Shown here piece by piece: positions 8,390-16,319 of a stretch of DNA of 64,000 nucleotides. Made by a program: the position numbers and the translations under genes. The stretch's first letter is position 1. Each line of letters starts with the position of its first letter. Source of the stretch: Paucilactobacillus vaccinostercus DSM 20634 (GTDB lineage Bacteria > Bacillota > Bacilli > Lactobacillales > Lactobacillaceae); contig NZ_AYYY01000063.1 of the NCBI RefSeq assembly GCF_001436295.1, forward strand, positions 199,210 to 263,209, given 5' to 3'. The notes under the pieces were generated by a model. That model ran no database searches and had not been told where the DNA came from. It saw nothing but the letters and a program-made list of their open reading frames with translations.

Positions 8390-8773
8390 ATGCAGTTTAA
8401 TTTTGATAGTACTGAACCGATTTACCAACAAGTTGCCGCGCAATTAGAAGAGGCAATTTTTACGGGTGGTTTTAATGAGGATGATCAGGTCCCTTCGACA
8501 ACGGAAATTTCAAAGCAGTTTCATATTAATCCTGCCACGGTATTAAAGGGTATGAATTTACTGGTGGCTAAGGATTTGATTGAGAAAAAGCGTGGGCTGG
8601 GAATGTTTGTTAAACAAGGAGCGAAGGATAAAATTATGCATCAAAGACGAGAAAGTTTTTATTCTGATTATGTGTTGAACCTGGTTCAAGAAGCTCAGAA
8701 GTTGGGCTTAACGCAGGATAAATTGGAACAACTGATTTCACGGGGGTATCAAAATGACGACACTACACGTTAA
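8390..8773 (+). CDS. GntR-family regulator, YtrA subfamily
   Basis: A 127-residue protein with an N-terminal winged helix (near 10-76: VPSTTEISKQFHINPATVLKG, then the wing KKRGLGMFV) and a short C-terminal helical dimerisation part. This is the YtrA layout, with no large effector domain. YtrA-type regulators normally repress their own ABC operon. Here the gene is third, preceded by the BceAB-like pair and overlapping the next ATPase by 20 bases, so it probably controls all five genes through the palindrome at 5751-5766. It has a GGGGGTGAGAGG ribosome site. Confidence 0.88.
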   Translation: MQFNFDSTEPIYQQVAAQLEEAIFTGGFNEDDQVPSTTEISKQFHINPATVLKGMNLLVAKDLIEKKRGLGMFVKQGAKDKIMHQRRESFYSDYVLNLVQEAQKLGLTQDKLEQLISRGYQNDDTTR

Positions 8774-9629
8774 TCATATTTCACAGCATTTTGGCAAACA
8801 TCAGGTTTTAAAAGACGTGACGATGACGTTGGAACCACAAAAGATTTATGGATTGCTGGGGCGTAACGGCGCTGGTAAAAGTACACTGCTAAATATAATT
8901 ACTAACCGAATATTCCCAAGCAGCGGGGATGTCATGCTTGATAATACAGAAGTTTTTGAAAATGATGATTGTCTCTCAAAAATGTACCTAATGAGTGAGG
9001 CGAATTTATATGCTGAACGACTGAAGGTTCGAAAGATTTTTGACTTGGTACAGATGAGCTATGGTCAATTTGATTGGCCACTTGCGCATGAATTAGCGGG
9101 TAAGTTTCAGGTTAACTTAGAGGAACGATTTGGCCGGTTATCAACTGGATACCATTCCATTGTTAAACTCATTATTGCGTTGTGTGTTCCTGCGGATTAT
9201 ATTTTCTTGGACGAACCGGTACTCGGATTAGATGCAAATCATCGGGAGCTATTTTATCAAGAATTATTGGCAGCATATGAAAAACGGCCACGTACATTTG
9301 TGATTTCGACACATTTGATCGAAGAAATTGCTAATTTAGTGGAACATGTTTTCATGATCGACGACGGCCAACTTTTGGCAGATGAAGACGTCGAGGAACT
9401 TATCGCTCGATCGTATGCGATCACTGGGCCACGGCCGGCTGTGTTAGCCTACACTGAAGGACTCAATGTGGTTGGGGAAGAGAGTCTTGGCCAAATTACA
9501 ACCAACTATGTATTTGGTACCCTCGATGATACAAGAATTATTCCAGATTCAGTAACGATTGAACATTTAGACTTACAAAAACTATTTGTATACCTGACGA
9601 ACGGGAGGCATCAGCAAAATGAACACTAA
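8754..9629 (+). CDS. ABC transporter ATP-binding protein, YtrB-like
   Basis: A 291-residue ATPase. Walker A GRNGAGKST is at 36-44 and Walker B YIFLDEPVLGLD at 149-160. The signature is LSTGY (129-133) instead of LSGGQ, a variation common in YtrB/CcmA-type ATPases paired with GntR regulators. About 75 C-terminal residues extend beyond the ATPase core. It overlaps the GntR gene by 20 bases and the permease by 11, so the three are tightly coupled. The substrate is not predictable. Confidence 0.85.
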   Translation: MTTLHVNHISQHFGKHQVLKDVTMTLEPQKIYGLLGRNGAGKSTLLNIITNRIFPSSGDVMLDNTEVFENDDCLSKMYLMSEANLYAERLKVRKIFDLVQMSYGQFDWPLAHELAGKFQVNLEERFGRLSTGYHSIVKLIIALCVPADYIFLDEPVLGLDANHRELFYQELLAAYEKRPRTFVISTHLIEEIANLVEHVFMIDDGQLLADEDVEELIARSYAITGPRPAVLAYTEGLNVVGEESLGQITTNYVFGTLDDTRIIPDSVTIEHLDLQKLFVYLTNGRHQQNEH

Positions 9630-10359
9630 AAGTAATCGATTAGCCATTTATAATTTTAAAAATTCACTGTTTCATTTAGGGACTACCTATATCTGTTTTT
9701 TTGCCATCGTCGTGATTGTGCCAACGCTCATCTCGCTCATTGTCAGCAGTAATATGTCTGGAATGACGTGGAGTAATTTTGTCAGTGAGTTGCTGGCGGT
9801 CGCCATCTTCTACACCATTGCGGACTGTTTGTTCTTCAATTACAATAATTTTAAATTGACCATCCAAAATGGAATATCGCGAAGAACTGCTTGGTTGGCA
9901 CGCGTGAAGGGAATTTTGTTACTGTCTTTGCCCATAGTCATTGTTCAAGGAATTGATGCGTTGGTGGATCATGGGTCTTTATTATATGCTGGCTTATTCG
10001 GCACGCCTAAGGGAGCAGAATGGGGCGCTGCGTTGGCCTTTGATTTCATGAATATGTTGAGCTTATTTGCCACAGCGTTGGCGGTTGGATACGGCCTTGC
10101 GCTTCTTAGCAAGCGTGGAAAAGCAACTGTAATCATTGGTGTTCCGATTGTGGGGCTCATTCTCCTCGTGCAACTGGTCAAAGCAATGCTGAAGAATCAA
10201 GAAGCGGTCGCTAATGTATTGAAAGCTATTATCGGTTATTCAGACAAAACGGGGATGATGAATCCACTTAACATTAGTCTCTTCGTGTTAGTCTGGCTGG
10301 TTGTGATGCTGTTGTTGTCATTTTTCTTTAGTAGCAAAATGAAATTACGGCGAGATTAA
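9619..10359 (+). CDS. Membrane protein, ABC-type permease partner of the YtrB-like ATPase
   Basis: A 246-residue protein with about six hydrophobic segments (near 20-45, 58-78, 92-110, 140-160, 170-190 and 225-240) and a basic C-terminus. There is no recognisable motif. It is called a permease because of its membrane pattern and its 11-base overlap with the ATPase gene. It is the last gene of the operon; no clear terminator follows. Confidence 0.7.
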   Translation: MNTKSNRLAIYNFKNSLFHLGTTYICFFAIVVIVPTLISLIVSSNMSGMTWSNFVSELLAVAIFYTIADCLFFNYNNFKLTIQNGISRRTAWLARVKGILLLSLPIVIVQGIDALVDHGSLLYAGLFGTPKGAEWGAALAFDFMNMLSLFATALAVGYGLALLSKRGKATVIIGVPIVGLILLVQLVKAMLKNQEAVANVLKAIIGYSDKTGMMNPLNISLFVLVWLVVMLLLSFFFSSKMKLRRD

Positions 10360-10448
10360 TTTGGTAAAACGAGATTCTTTCGATCCTCAATTGTATCCGG
10401 TTGTGATAAGATTGAGCTATTAATTAATAGAGTAAGGAAGGAATCCGA

Positions 10449-11420
10449 ATGACGCAAATTCAACAATTAAGACAGCAACTTTCAGAGTTACGCTCTAAGG
10501 TGAATCAAGGGGAGATCTTCCAGTCACTAGGCGATGAAGTTGGTAAGATCATCGACCCCGTGAAACGCCAGCGTTCAACGAAAATTGAGCAACCAGCAGA
10601 TGAAAGTGACGTTTTAGAGTTACTGCAGGAGTTACGCGAACAACTGAATAAAAATGAATTGACCGCAATTACAAACCAACAGTTGTTTGAATTGCTAAGT
10701 CATATTGGATCCACTAATTCAGCGGTCCGGGATCAAGGGGTTTACTTCTTGTTCAACGACTTGTTAGAGGATCAAATTCTGACCAAGGATCAAATGACCC
10801 AGACGTTTAATTATTTACTATCGGATGAGATTATGTTTGATCACATTGAAGAGCGGAAAAATAATGGTATTTTTCAACGCTCTTTTGCTGTTTTATTACT
10901 CTCGACACTTTTGTACGGCGATCGAGCGGGCTATTTTTTCCTGAATAGTGAGATGTTAAACCGGTTAGTCGATCAAATGGCTGTTTATATTGTGCTAGAA
11001 ACGGATACCCGTGGCTTTGTCAAGCGTAATGGCTGGGCCCATGCGTATACCCACATTGGTAACGTACTCGACGAGTTATCACAACGAGACGATCTTGCGC
11101 GCTCAGATAAGATTTTTTTGATGACGGTCTTGATTGAACGGTATAAGCGGCTTGAAACGCCATTAATTTTTGGTGAATCTCAGCGATTAACGGCGTATTT
11201 ATCACGATTAACCAAGAAGAACCATCTTTATAGCAGTTATTTTCTGTTGCAACTAAAAGCTTGGCGATCTCAAATCATGAGCGATTATCAGCCTCAAACG
11301 GAAGGACAGTGGACTGTCGTATTTAATCATATGCGGCTGATGCAAGCGATCCTAATTAGTGGTGGGTTTGATGATGAAATTATTAAGTACATCGCTGGTG
11401 GTCAGAATTTTATAAATTAG
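10449..11420 (+). CDS. DUF2785 family protein
   Basis: A 323-residue soluble, helix-rich protein of unknown function. The DUF2785 hallmark is the RGFVKRNGWAHAYTHIGNVLDEL stretch (near 188-210), with repeated helical segments around it. The N-terminus (1-60) looks like a short coiled coil. The ATG at 10449 follows AAGGAAGG. An extended -10 (TGATAAGAT, 10404-10412) lies upstream without a good -35. It sits alone between the ABC operon and ddl. Confidence 0.75.
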   Translation: MTQIQQLRQQLSELRSKVNQGEIFQSLGDEVGKIIDPVKRQRSTKIEQPADESDVLELLQELREQLNKNELTAITNQQLFELLSHIGSTNSAVRDQGVYFLFNDLLEDQILTKDQMTQTFNYLLSDEIMFDHIEERKNNGIFQRSFAVLLLSTLLYGDRAGYFFLNSEMLNRLVDQMAVYIVLETDTRGFVKRNGWAHAYTHIGNVLDELSQRDDLARSDKIFLMTVLIERYKRLETPLIFGESQRLTAYLSRLTKKNHLYSSYFLLQLKAWRSQIMSDYQPQTEGQWTVVFNHMRLMQAILISGGFDDEIIKYIAGGQNFIN

Positions 11421-11468
11421 AAAATAATGAATTTTCTAAGTAAAGCATTTTCAAACATCTTACTGACA

Positions 11469-11477
11469 TGCTATACT
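11469..11477 (+). promoter_or_regulatory. Extended -10 promoter candidate for ddl
   Basis: TGCTATACT (11469-11477) is an extended -10 element about 38 bases before the ddl start. The -35 position (TTTCAA, 11449-11454) is weak. Confidence 0.5.
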
Positions 11478-11514
11478 TAGGGTTCTATAAATCGGAGAAT
11501 AGGTGTGAGATAAA

Positions 11515-12657
11515 ATGCAAGAAAAGAAGATTCATGTTGCATTGCTGTTTGGAGGCAACTCTTCTGAACACGATGTGTCAAAGCGTTCAGCACATAATAT
11601 TTATGACGCCATGGATAAGACGAAATATGATGTTAGTCTATTCATGTTTACCAAAGATGGTATTTTGTTAGGTCATCAAGCATCACAACGAATTTTTAAT
11701 GGTGAAGATGAAGACCAAGTGGTTGCCGATGAATATCCAAAGATTGACATGAGCAACCCATTGGCACCAATCATGGCCTTGGGAGAAATTCAGGATGTTG
11801 ATATTTTTTACCCAGTCATTCATGGTAACTTGGGCGAAGATGGTACGGTTCAAGGACTTTTCAAGCTACTTAAAAAGCCATATATCGGATCAGGAATTTT
11901 AGCGTCTGCAGCATCGTTTGATAAGGATATGACGAAACGCATCCTCAATCAGGCGGGGGTTCGCAACACGAAGTATCTCCTAGTCACGCCTGAAAACAAG
12001 GACGAGATGACGTGGGCTAAAATTAGTGCGGAATTGGGCGACACCGTCTTCATTAAACCGGCTAACCAAGGTTCTTCAGTTGGTATTCATAAGGCAACGG
12101 ATGCGGCTTCATATGAATCAGGGCTAGCAGATGCCTTTAACTATGATTTTAAGATTTTAGTTGAGCAGGCGGTTGTGAAACCACAAGAAATTGAAATCTC
12201 AATTTTAGGGAACGAAGCACCACGGGCATCGAAGCTCGGGGCCGTACGGGTACCCGAATCGGATGCATTTTACGACTATCAAAATAAGTTTGTTGATGCG
12301 AGCGGTGTGGTGTTTGAATTACCGGTTGTCCTATCGGATGAATTAACAAAAGAAATTACTGATATGGCGTTACGGGCTTACGTTGCGCTCGGAATGAAGG
12401 GACTATCACGAATTGACTTTTTAGTCGATCAGGATGGTGTACCATATCTAAGCGAACCCAATACATTACCAGGCTTTACCAACATTAGTTTATATCCGCA
12501 GATGTGGGAAGTTTCAGGCATCAGTTACTCGGATTTGATTGATGAAATTATTCAGTATGGATTTGCCGAGTACAAGCGTAATCAGCAAATTAAATATGAT
12601 TTTGAAGAATTAGGTACTGAACATGTTGGTGAAAAGAAGTATAATCAAACCAACTAA
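11515..12657 (+). CDS. ddl: D-alanine--D-alanine/D-lactate ligase
   Basis: A 380-residue ATP-grasp ligase that makes the terminal depsipeptide or dipeptide of the peptidoglycan precursor. The N-terminal FGGNSSEHDVS (12-22), the ATP-grasp KPANQGSSVGI (181-191) and the C-terminal SEPNTLPGFT motif are intact. In the omega-loop segment AFYDYQNKF the residue after the lysine is F259, where D-Ala-D-Ala enzymes carry Tyr. Phe there is known from Leuconostoc and lactobacillus enzymes that prefer D-lactate, which gives intrinsic vancomycin resistance. The ATG at 11515 has a weak upstream GGAGAATAGG. A terminator follows at once. Confidence 0.93.
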   Translation: MQEKKIHVALLFGGNSSEHDVSKRSAHNIYDAMDKTKYDVSLFMFTKDGILLGHQASQRIFNGEDEDQVVADEYPKIDMSNPLAPIMALGEIQDVDIFYPVIHGNLGEDGTVQGLFKLLKKPYIGSGILASAASFDKDMTKRILNQAGVRNTKYLLVTPENKDEMTWAKISAELGDTVFIKPANQGSSVGIHKATDAASYESGLADAFNYDFKILVEQAVVKPQEIEISILGNEAPRASKLGAVRVPESDAFYDYQNKFVDASGVVFELPVVLSDELTKEITDMALRAYVALGMKGLSRIDFLVDQDGVPYLSEPNTLPGFTNISLYPQMWEVSGISYSDLIDEIIQYGFAEYKRNQQIKYDFEELGTEHVGEKKYNQTN

Positions 12658-12660
12658 TGC

Positions 12661-12695
12661 AAAAGGCACGTGCTAGATAAGGCAGGTGCCTTTTT
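12661..12695 (+). terminator. Rho-independent terminator of ddl
   Basis: AAAAGGCAC (12661-12669) pairs with GTGCCTTTT (12686-12694), with T residues at the end. It begins 4 bases after the ddl stop. Confidence 0.85.
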
Positions 12696-12714
12696 GATAC
12701 AACGGGTGATTTTA

Positions 12715-14166
12715 GTGAAAAGGCATGAATTAACGGTAATTTTATGGCTCGCCATTATGACAAACAACTGGCTTTGGACGACCGATTTAAGTCTGTTAGT
12801 TAAATGGCTCTGGCTCGGAGGCTGTCTCGGGGTGGTCACGTGGTGGCTAGCACGGCGGCTGGAATTACGAACACGACAATCGGTTGTAAAATTGATCGTG
12901 TTAATTATCATCAATTGGATATTGATCTTACCATTGGGCGGTTTAGGGCTTACGAGCTATTTATTGATGGCCCTGCCAGTTCCTGAACTGGGATTGCAGT
13001 TTATTTATCTGCATCGCTTATTGCTAGGTATAATTGCAGTATTAACGTATCTGGTTCTACTAGGAAGTTGGTGGAGTGTCCAACCGATGACCTTGCACTG
13101 GCTTCAGCCGACTAAATTGGCACGCGCCAGTCTTTCTCGCCGGCGTTCATTTAGTATCTGGCTGATGGAAAGTCTAGGCTTGGGGTTAATTGCAACTGGG
13201 GGAATTTTTCTCAATAATCGTAGTGGTGCGGTGATCTTAGTTGCTGCTGGGACACTGTTTGCGGCAAATACGACCAGTTGGCTGTTAGTCCGCTATTTAA
13301 GGATTGATCAGGTAGGGACTCTTAAACCCTGTTTTACCGGAAGTTTGGCGGTGATTTGTTTAGGATGTACCATTTGCTGGATGGTCGTTCAGCCTAGCTT
13401 CCCACGTTCGTCGACGATTCCTTTGATCGCTCATCGGGGAGTTGATGGTCATAATGGGGTGCAGAATACACTGCAAAGTTTAAAAAAAACAAGCAACCGC
13501 GCCAAGCGAATGGAAATGGATATTCAAGAGACTAAGGATCACCGGTTTGTTTGTCTGCATGACCCCAACTTAGCACATCTGGCGCACCGTAATATCCTAG
13601 TAAAAGATCACCGATTGTCTCGGCTAATGCAGGTGCACGTTAGGGAACATGGGCAAGAAACAAAATTGACGTCGTTTGATGCCTATTTAAAAGCTGCACG
13701 GCGTCTGCATGTAAAACTGATTGTTGAGATTAAGCCGCAAGCGGGGGTTAATTCTCGTCAATCGGCCCGGGAGTTTGTGCGGCGTTATCGACACGCATGG
13801 CAGACAGATCAGTTCGCCGTACATTCTGTGGATGATGCAATTATTGAAGAGCTCGGACAGCATGTAAAGCACCAACAACTGGGACTGATTCGACCATTTA
13901 TTATTAGCCGTTTAAAAACGACCGGGGTTGATTTTTACTCGATTGACTACCGTGCCGTTAATCGGGCGTACGTGAATTATTTGCATGATCATCATGTTAA
14001 AGTTTACGCTTGGACGGTGGATCGGCCGGTAGCCGCTAAACGGATGGTGGCCGCGGGGGTCGATGGAATTATTACCGATGATACTAGTCTGGTTAAAACC
14101 CACTTGGCGCACGTTACCAATGGCATCATGTATCAGGCGGAGAATTTTTTGTGGCAAATCATTTAA
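12715..14166 (+). CDS. Membrane-anchored glycerophosphodiester phosphodiesterase
   Basis: About 483 residues. The first 230 hold some six hydrophobic segments; the rest is a GDPD catalytic domain with the AHRG motif (H240, R241), E267 and D269 in MEMDIQETKD, and H282/D283 in CLHDPN. The usual ENT after HRG reads QNT, a form I associate with the membrane-anchored branch. It would hydrolyse glycerophosphodiesters, perhaps lipid or teichoic-acid derived, at the membrane. The open frame extends to GTG 12670, but that lies in the ddl terminator, so GTG 12715 after a weak ACGGGTGA site is preferred. A regulator gene follows 18 bases later. Confidence 0.83.
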   Translation: MKRHELTVILWLAIMTNNWLWTTDLSLLVKWLWLGGCLGVVTWWLARRLELRTRQSVVKLIVLIIINWILILPLGGLGLTSYLLMALPVPELGLQFIYLHRLLLGIIAVLTYLVLLGSWWSVQPMTLHWLQPTKLARASLSRRRSFSIWLMESLGLGLIATGGIFLNNRSGAVILVAAGTLFAANTTSWLLVRYLRIDQVGTLKPCFTGSLAVICLGCTICWMVVQPSFPRSSTIPLIAHRGVDGHNGVQNTLQSLKKTSNRAKRMEMDIQETKDHRFVCLHDPNLAHLAHRNILVKDHRLSRLMQVHVREHGQETKLTSFDAYLKAARRLHVKLIVEIKPQAGVNSRQSAREFVRRYRHAWQTDQFAVHSVDDAIIEELGQHVKHQQLGLIRPFIISRLKTTGVDFYSIDYRAVNRAYVNYLHDHHVKVYAWTVDRPVAAKRMVAAGVDGIITDDTSLVKTHLAHVTNGIMYQAENFLWQII

Positions 14167-14184
14167 GAGGCGAGGCGATAAAAC

Positions 14185-15030
14185 TTGAAAATTCGCGGCG
14201 AGCAAGTTAGGTTATTACGGAAAAAACTCGGATTATCACAAACCGAGTTGGCCCAGGGAATCTGTACGCAAGCAACGGTCAGCTTAATTGAAAAGAATAA
14301 TCAATTGCCAAGCATGCCCATCTTATTTCAAATCTGTGAGCGGCTCGGCGTTGACGTTGCGGATGTGTTGGAAACCACTAATAATGGTTTGACCGACATT
14401 TTTGAGCGGATCGATAATGCCGTTTTGGCGGATGACGCACAACTCACGGCTAACTTATTGAACACAATTCGAATTAAACAGTTGCGGACCGGTCACGATA
14501 AGCAACGTTACTATTACTTTTTGGGGATGCTTCAACTCATGCAACAAAGTGATCCGACAGAAGCGCTATTTAATTTTAATCTCGCTTTAAAGCAGTTTGC
14601 TGCCAACGAAACTGATATCTATCAAGTAATGGCAACGGTTGCGGCCGGCATCGCATATTTAAAAAATGGGGATACGTCAACCGCGGAACAGCTAGCCCAA
14701 AAAGCAACAAAGATGACTACGGGACAATTAGTAGGGGCAACCGCACGGCAGTTAATTGCGTTAAATTTGAAATTGACTCAGCTGAATCGGCAATTGGATC
14801 AATTGGCGGTGAGTCTGCAACACGGAAAAAAAGCGGTAGCACTTTGTCGGCACTTTGAAACGCTATTTGGCATCGATCAGGCTTTCTATCAATTGGCGGT
14901 GACTCAATTAACCATGGGGGATGTGACTGCCGGACAACAAACGCTCCGAATCGCTGAAAGCTTAGGAATTGTGTGTCAACATCCCAAGCTGCTAAGTGTT
15001 ATTCGACAACAGCAGCTCAAATTATCATGA
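14185..15030 (+). CDS. HTH (XRE) transcriptional regulator with TPR-like C-terminus
   Basis: A 281-residue protein. Residues 5-60 form an XRE helix-turn-helix (VRLLRKKLGLSQTELAQGI...TVSLIEKNNQLPS). The remainder is all-helical, with TPR-like repeats from about 90 to 275. This is the Rgg/PlcR/PrgX-type layout, in which the TPR part often binds a small peptide, though no peptide gene is evident here. The TTG start at 14185 is favoured because it begins directly at the HTH; the ribosome site (AAGAGGCGAGGCG) is weak. It may be cotranscribed with the glycerophosphodiesterase. Confidence 0.8.
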   Translation: MKIRGEQVRLLRKKLGLSQTELAQGICTQATVSLIEKNNQLPSMPILFQICERLGVDVADVLETTNNGLTDIFERIDNAVLADDAQLTANLLNTIRIKQLRTGHDKQRYYYFLGMLQLMQQSDPTEALFNFNLALKQFAANETDIYQVMATVAAGIAYLKNGDTSTAEQLAQKATKMTTGQLVGATARQLIALNLKLTQLNRQLDQLAVSLQHGKKAVALCRHFETLFGIDQAFYQLAVTQLTMGDVTAGQQTLRIAESLGIVCQHPKLLSVIRQQQLKLS

Positions 15031-15059
15031 GTGTGAGAGTTTTGTTGCTGGGAAAAATT

Positions 15060-15068
15060 TGTTATAAT
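15060..15068 (+). promoter_or_regulatory. Extended -10 promoter candidate for the small membrane gene
   Basis: TGTTATAAT at 15060-15068 is a consensus extended -10. No good -35 at 16-18 bases is visible. Confidence 0.55.
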
Positions 15069-15112
15069 TGACAGCTGTTAAGTGAAACTCATAAGAACAA
15101 GAGGAAAAATGA

Positions 15113-15400
15113 ATGGCAATTCAAGCTTTAACGACTTTATTTGCAATAATTGCACTTTATATTGGGTACTACTTGGTTACCCACAGGCACAAACCATTTT
15201 TGATTTTTGATCCGCGAAAAAGCGTTAAATTTCAGTGGGCAGTATTGATTTGGGGAATTGAAATGTTGGTGGTTGGTGCGTTGGCACTCACGGCCGCATT
15301 TGTGGGTTCGACGGGCTTCACCGTGGCAATCTTGAGTGTCGGTTGTTTTTCTGGGACGTTTCTTTCGTTCACTTTTGTATGGTTTTTAAATCATAAGTGA
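15113..15400 (+). CDS. Small membrane protein of unknown function
   Basis: A 95-residue protein with three predicted membrane segments (near 5-23, 42-64 and 68-90) and a short basic loop (HRHKPFLIFDPRKSVK) between the first two. No family was recognised. It starts 83 bases after the HTH-TPR gene, with GAGGAAAAATGA ahead of the ATG and its own extended -10, and ends exactly at a cre-like site in front of the universal stress gene. Confidence 0.7.
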   Translation: MAIQALTTLFAIIALYIGYYLVTHRHKPFLIFDPRKSVKFQWAVLIWGIEMLVVGALALTAAFVGSTGFTVAILSVGCFSGTFLSFTFVWFLNHK

Positions 15401-15415
15401 TGAAAGCGAAAACAA
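15400..15415. promoter_or_regulatory. cre-like site (CcpA) upstream of uspA
   Basis: ATGAAAGCGAAAACAA fits all 16 positions of the degenerate catabolite-responsive consensus WTGNNARCGNWWWCAW. It lies about 40 bases ahead of the usp promoter candidate (TTGTGT 15440-15445, TAAAAT 15463-15468). Control by CcpA is inferred. Confidence 0.5.
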
Positions 15416-15500
15416 TGTTGCCTTTATTAGGGATTTGCTTTGTGTTTTGTTCATAAATAACGTAAAATGAAGATACAAACAAAGTAGGGGGGTAATATTT

Positions 15501-15986
15501 ATGTTACAACAATATCAACATATCCTCGTTCCAGTTGATGGATCCAAGGAAGCGGAGTTAGCTTTTAAAAAGGCCATTGCGGTGGCTAAGCGTAACGGTT
15601 CTGAAACGGAATTACGGTTACTCCATGTTGTGGATACCCGGGCATTTCAAAATATCTCTAGTTTTGATACCTCAATGGTTGAACAAGTTACGGAGACGGC
15701 CAAGAAAACGCTGGATAAGTACATTGATGATGCCAAGGCCGAAGGTGTGACGAATGTCAGCTACACGATCGAATATGGTGCACCAAAGACAATTATTGCT
15801 CATGACGTACCTAAGGAAATGAAAGCTGATTTAATCATGATCGGTGCTACTGGGTTAAACGCAGTAGAACGACTATTAATTGGTTCGATTACAGAGTATG
15901 TTACTAGAACTGCAGTTTGTGACGTGTTAGTTGTTCGGACTGACTTGGACAACCACTTTGTCAAGAATGTAAAAAATCGTAAATAA
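15501..15986 (+). CDS. Universal stress protein, UspA family
   Basis: A 161-residue cytoplasmic protein. It opens with YQHILVPVDGS and carries the ATP-binding pattern G-2x-G-9x-G-S (G115, G118, G128, S129), so it is of the nucleotide-binding UspFG/MJ0577 type. Such proteins accumulate in stress and stationary phase; the exact role is unknown. The ribosome site GGGGGG is 8 bases ahead of ATG 15501. It is monocistronic, with a strong terminator 13 bases after the stop. Confidence 0.9.
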   Translation: MLQQYQHILVPVDGSKEAELAFKKAIAVAKRNGSETELRLLHVVDTRAFQNISSFDTSMVEQVTETAKKTLDKYIDDAKAEGVTNVSYTIEYGAPKTIIAHDVPKEMKADLIMIGATGLNAVERLLIGSITEYVTRTAVCDVLVVRTDLDNHFVKNVKNRK

Positions 15987-15999
15987 TTAGACATTAAGG

Positions 16000-16028
16000 G
16001 CGTATCTGCGTATGCAGATACGCTTTTT
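16000..16028 (+). terminator. Rho-independent terminator of uspA
   Basis: GCGTATCTGC (16000-16009) pairs perfectly with GCAGATACGC (16014-16023), with a four-base loop and five T residues. Confidence 0.92.
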
Positions 16029-16034
16029 GAGTGC

Positions 16035-16069
16035 AAAAAAATAAGTTACGACAATTAAGTCGTAACTTA
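16035..16069 (-). terminator. Minus-strand terminator downstream of rarA
   Basis: TAAGTTACGAC (16042-16052) and GTCGTAACTTA (16059-16069) form a perfect 11-bp stem. The seven A residues at 16035-16041 become a U run on the minus strand. It ends the yueI-rarA transcript about 250 bases beyond the rarA stop. Confidence 0.85.
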
Positions 16070-16082
16070 AGCTAATATTCTA

Positions 16083-16310
16083 TTAAAAGAAACTCAACGG
16101 TGCCGTTAATCGTTCGTCAGTGTTGACCTGTGTTAAAAACAGGTGGGTCACGGTTGTTATATCTCTAACTACCAAGCGATAAGGCATGTTATCCATATAA
16201 CGAACACTAGTCCCGATGTCGTAAGACTGTAAGGCAAAACTGTAGTATGAACAACGCGTACACTTTAGAGTTTCTATATACATGTTAGCATGTTGTTTAT
16301 GATAGCGCAA
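16083..16310 (-). CDS. Possible small protein between rarA and its terminator
   Basis: A 75-codon minus-strand frame that fills the gap between the rarA stop (16320) and the terminator at 16035-16069. It starts at TTG 16310, or at ATG 16280, which gives MYIETLKCTRCSYYSF. It has two cysteines in a CTRC pair and a plausible mix of residues, but neither start has a ribosome site and no family was recognised. The placement inside the transcript is its main support. Otherwise the 15987-16319 gap holds only the two hairpins listed. Confidence 0.3.
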   Translation of the reverse strand: MRYHKQHANMYIETLKCTRCSYYSFALQSYDIGTSVRYMDNMPYRLVVRDITTVTHLFLTQVNTDERLTAPLSFF

Positions 16311-16319
16311 TCAATTTGA

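Noticed and set aside
11418..11439. Terminator after the DUF2785 gene
   Set aside because: TAGAAAAT/ATTTTCTA is an AT-only stem without a T run; too weak to call.
12670..12714. Upstream GTG start of the glycerophosphodiesterase
   Set aside because: It falls within the loop and arm of the ddl terminator and lacks a ribosome site, so the GTG at 12715 is preferred.
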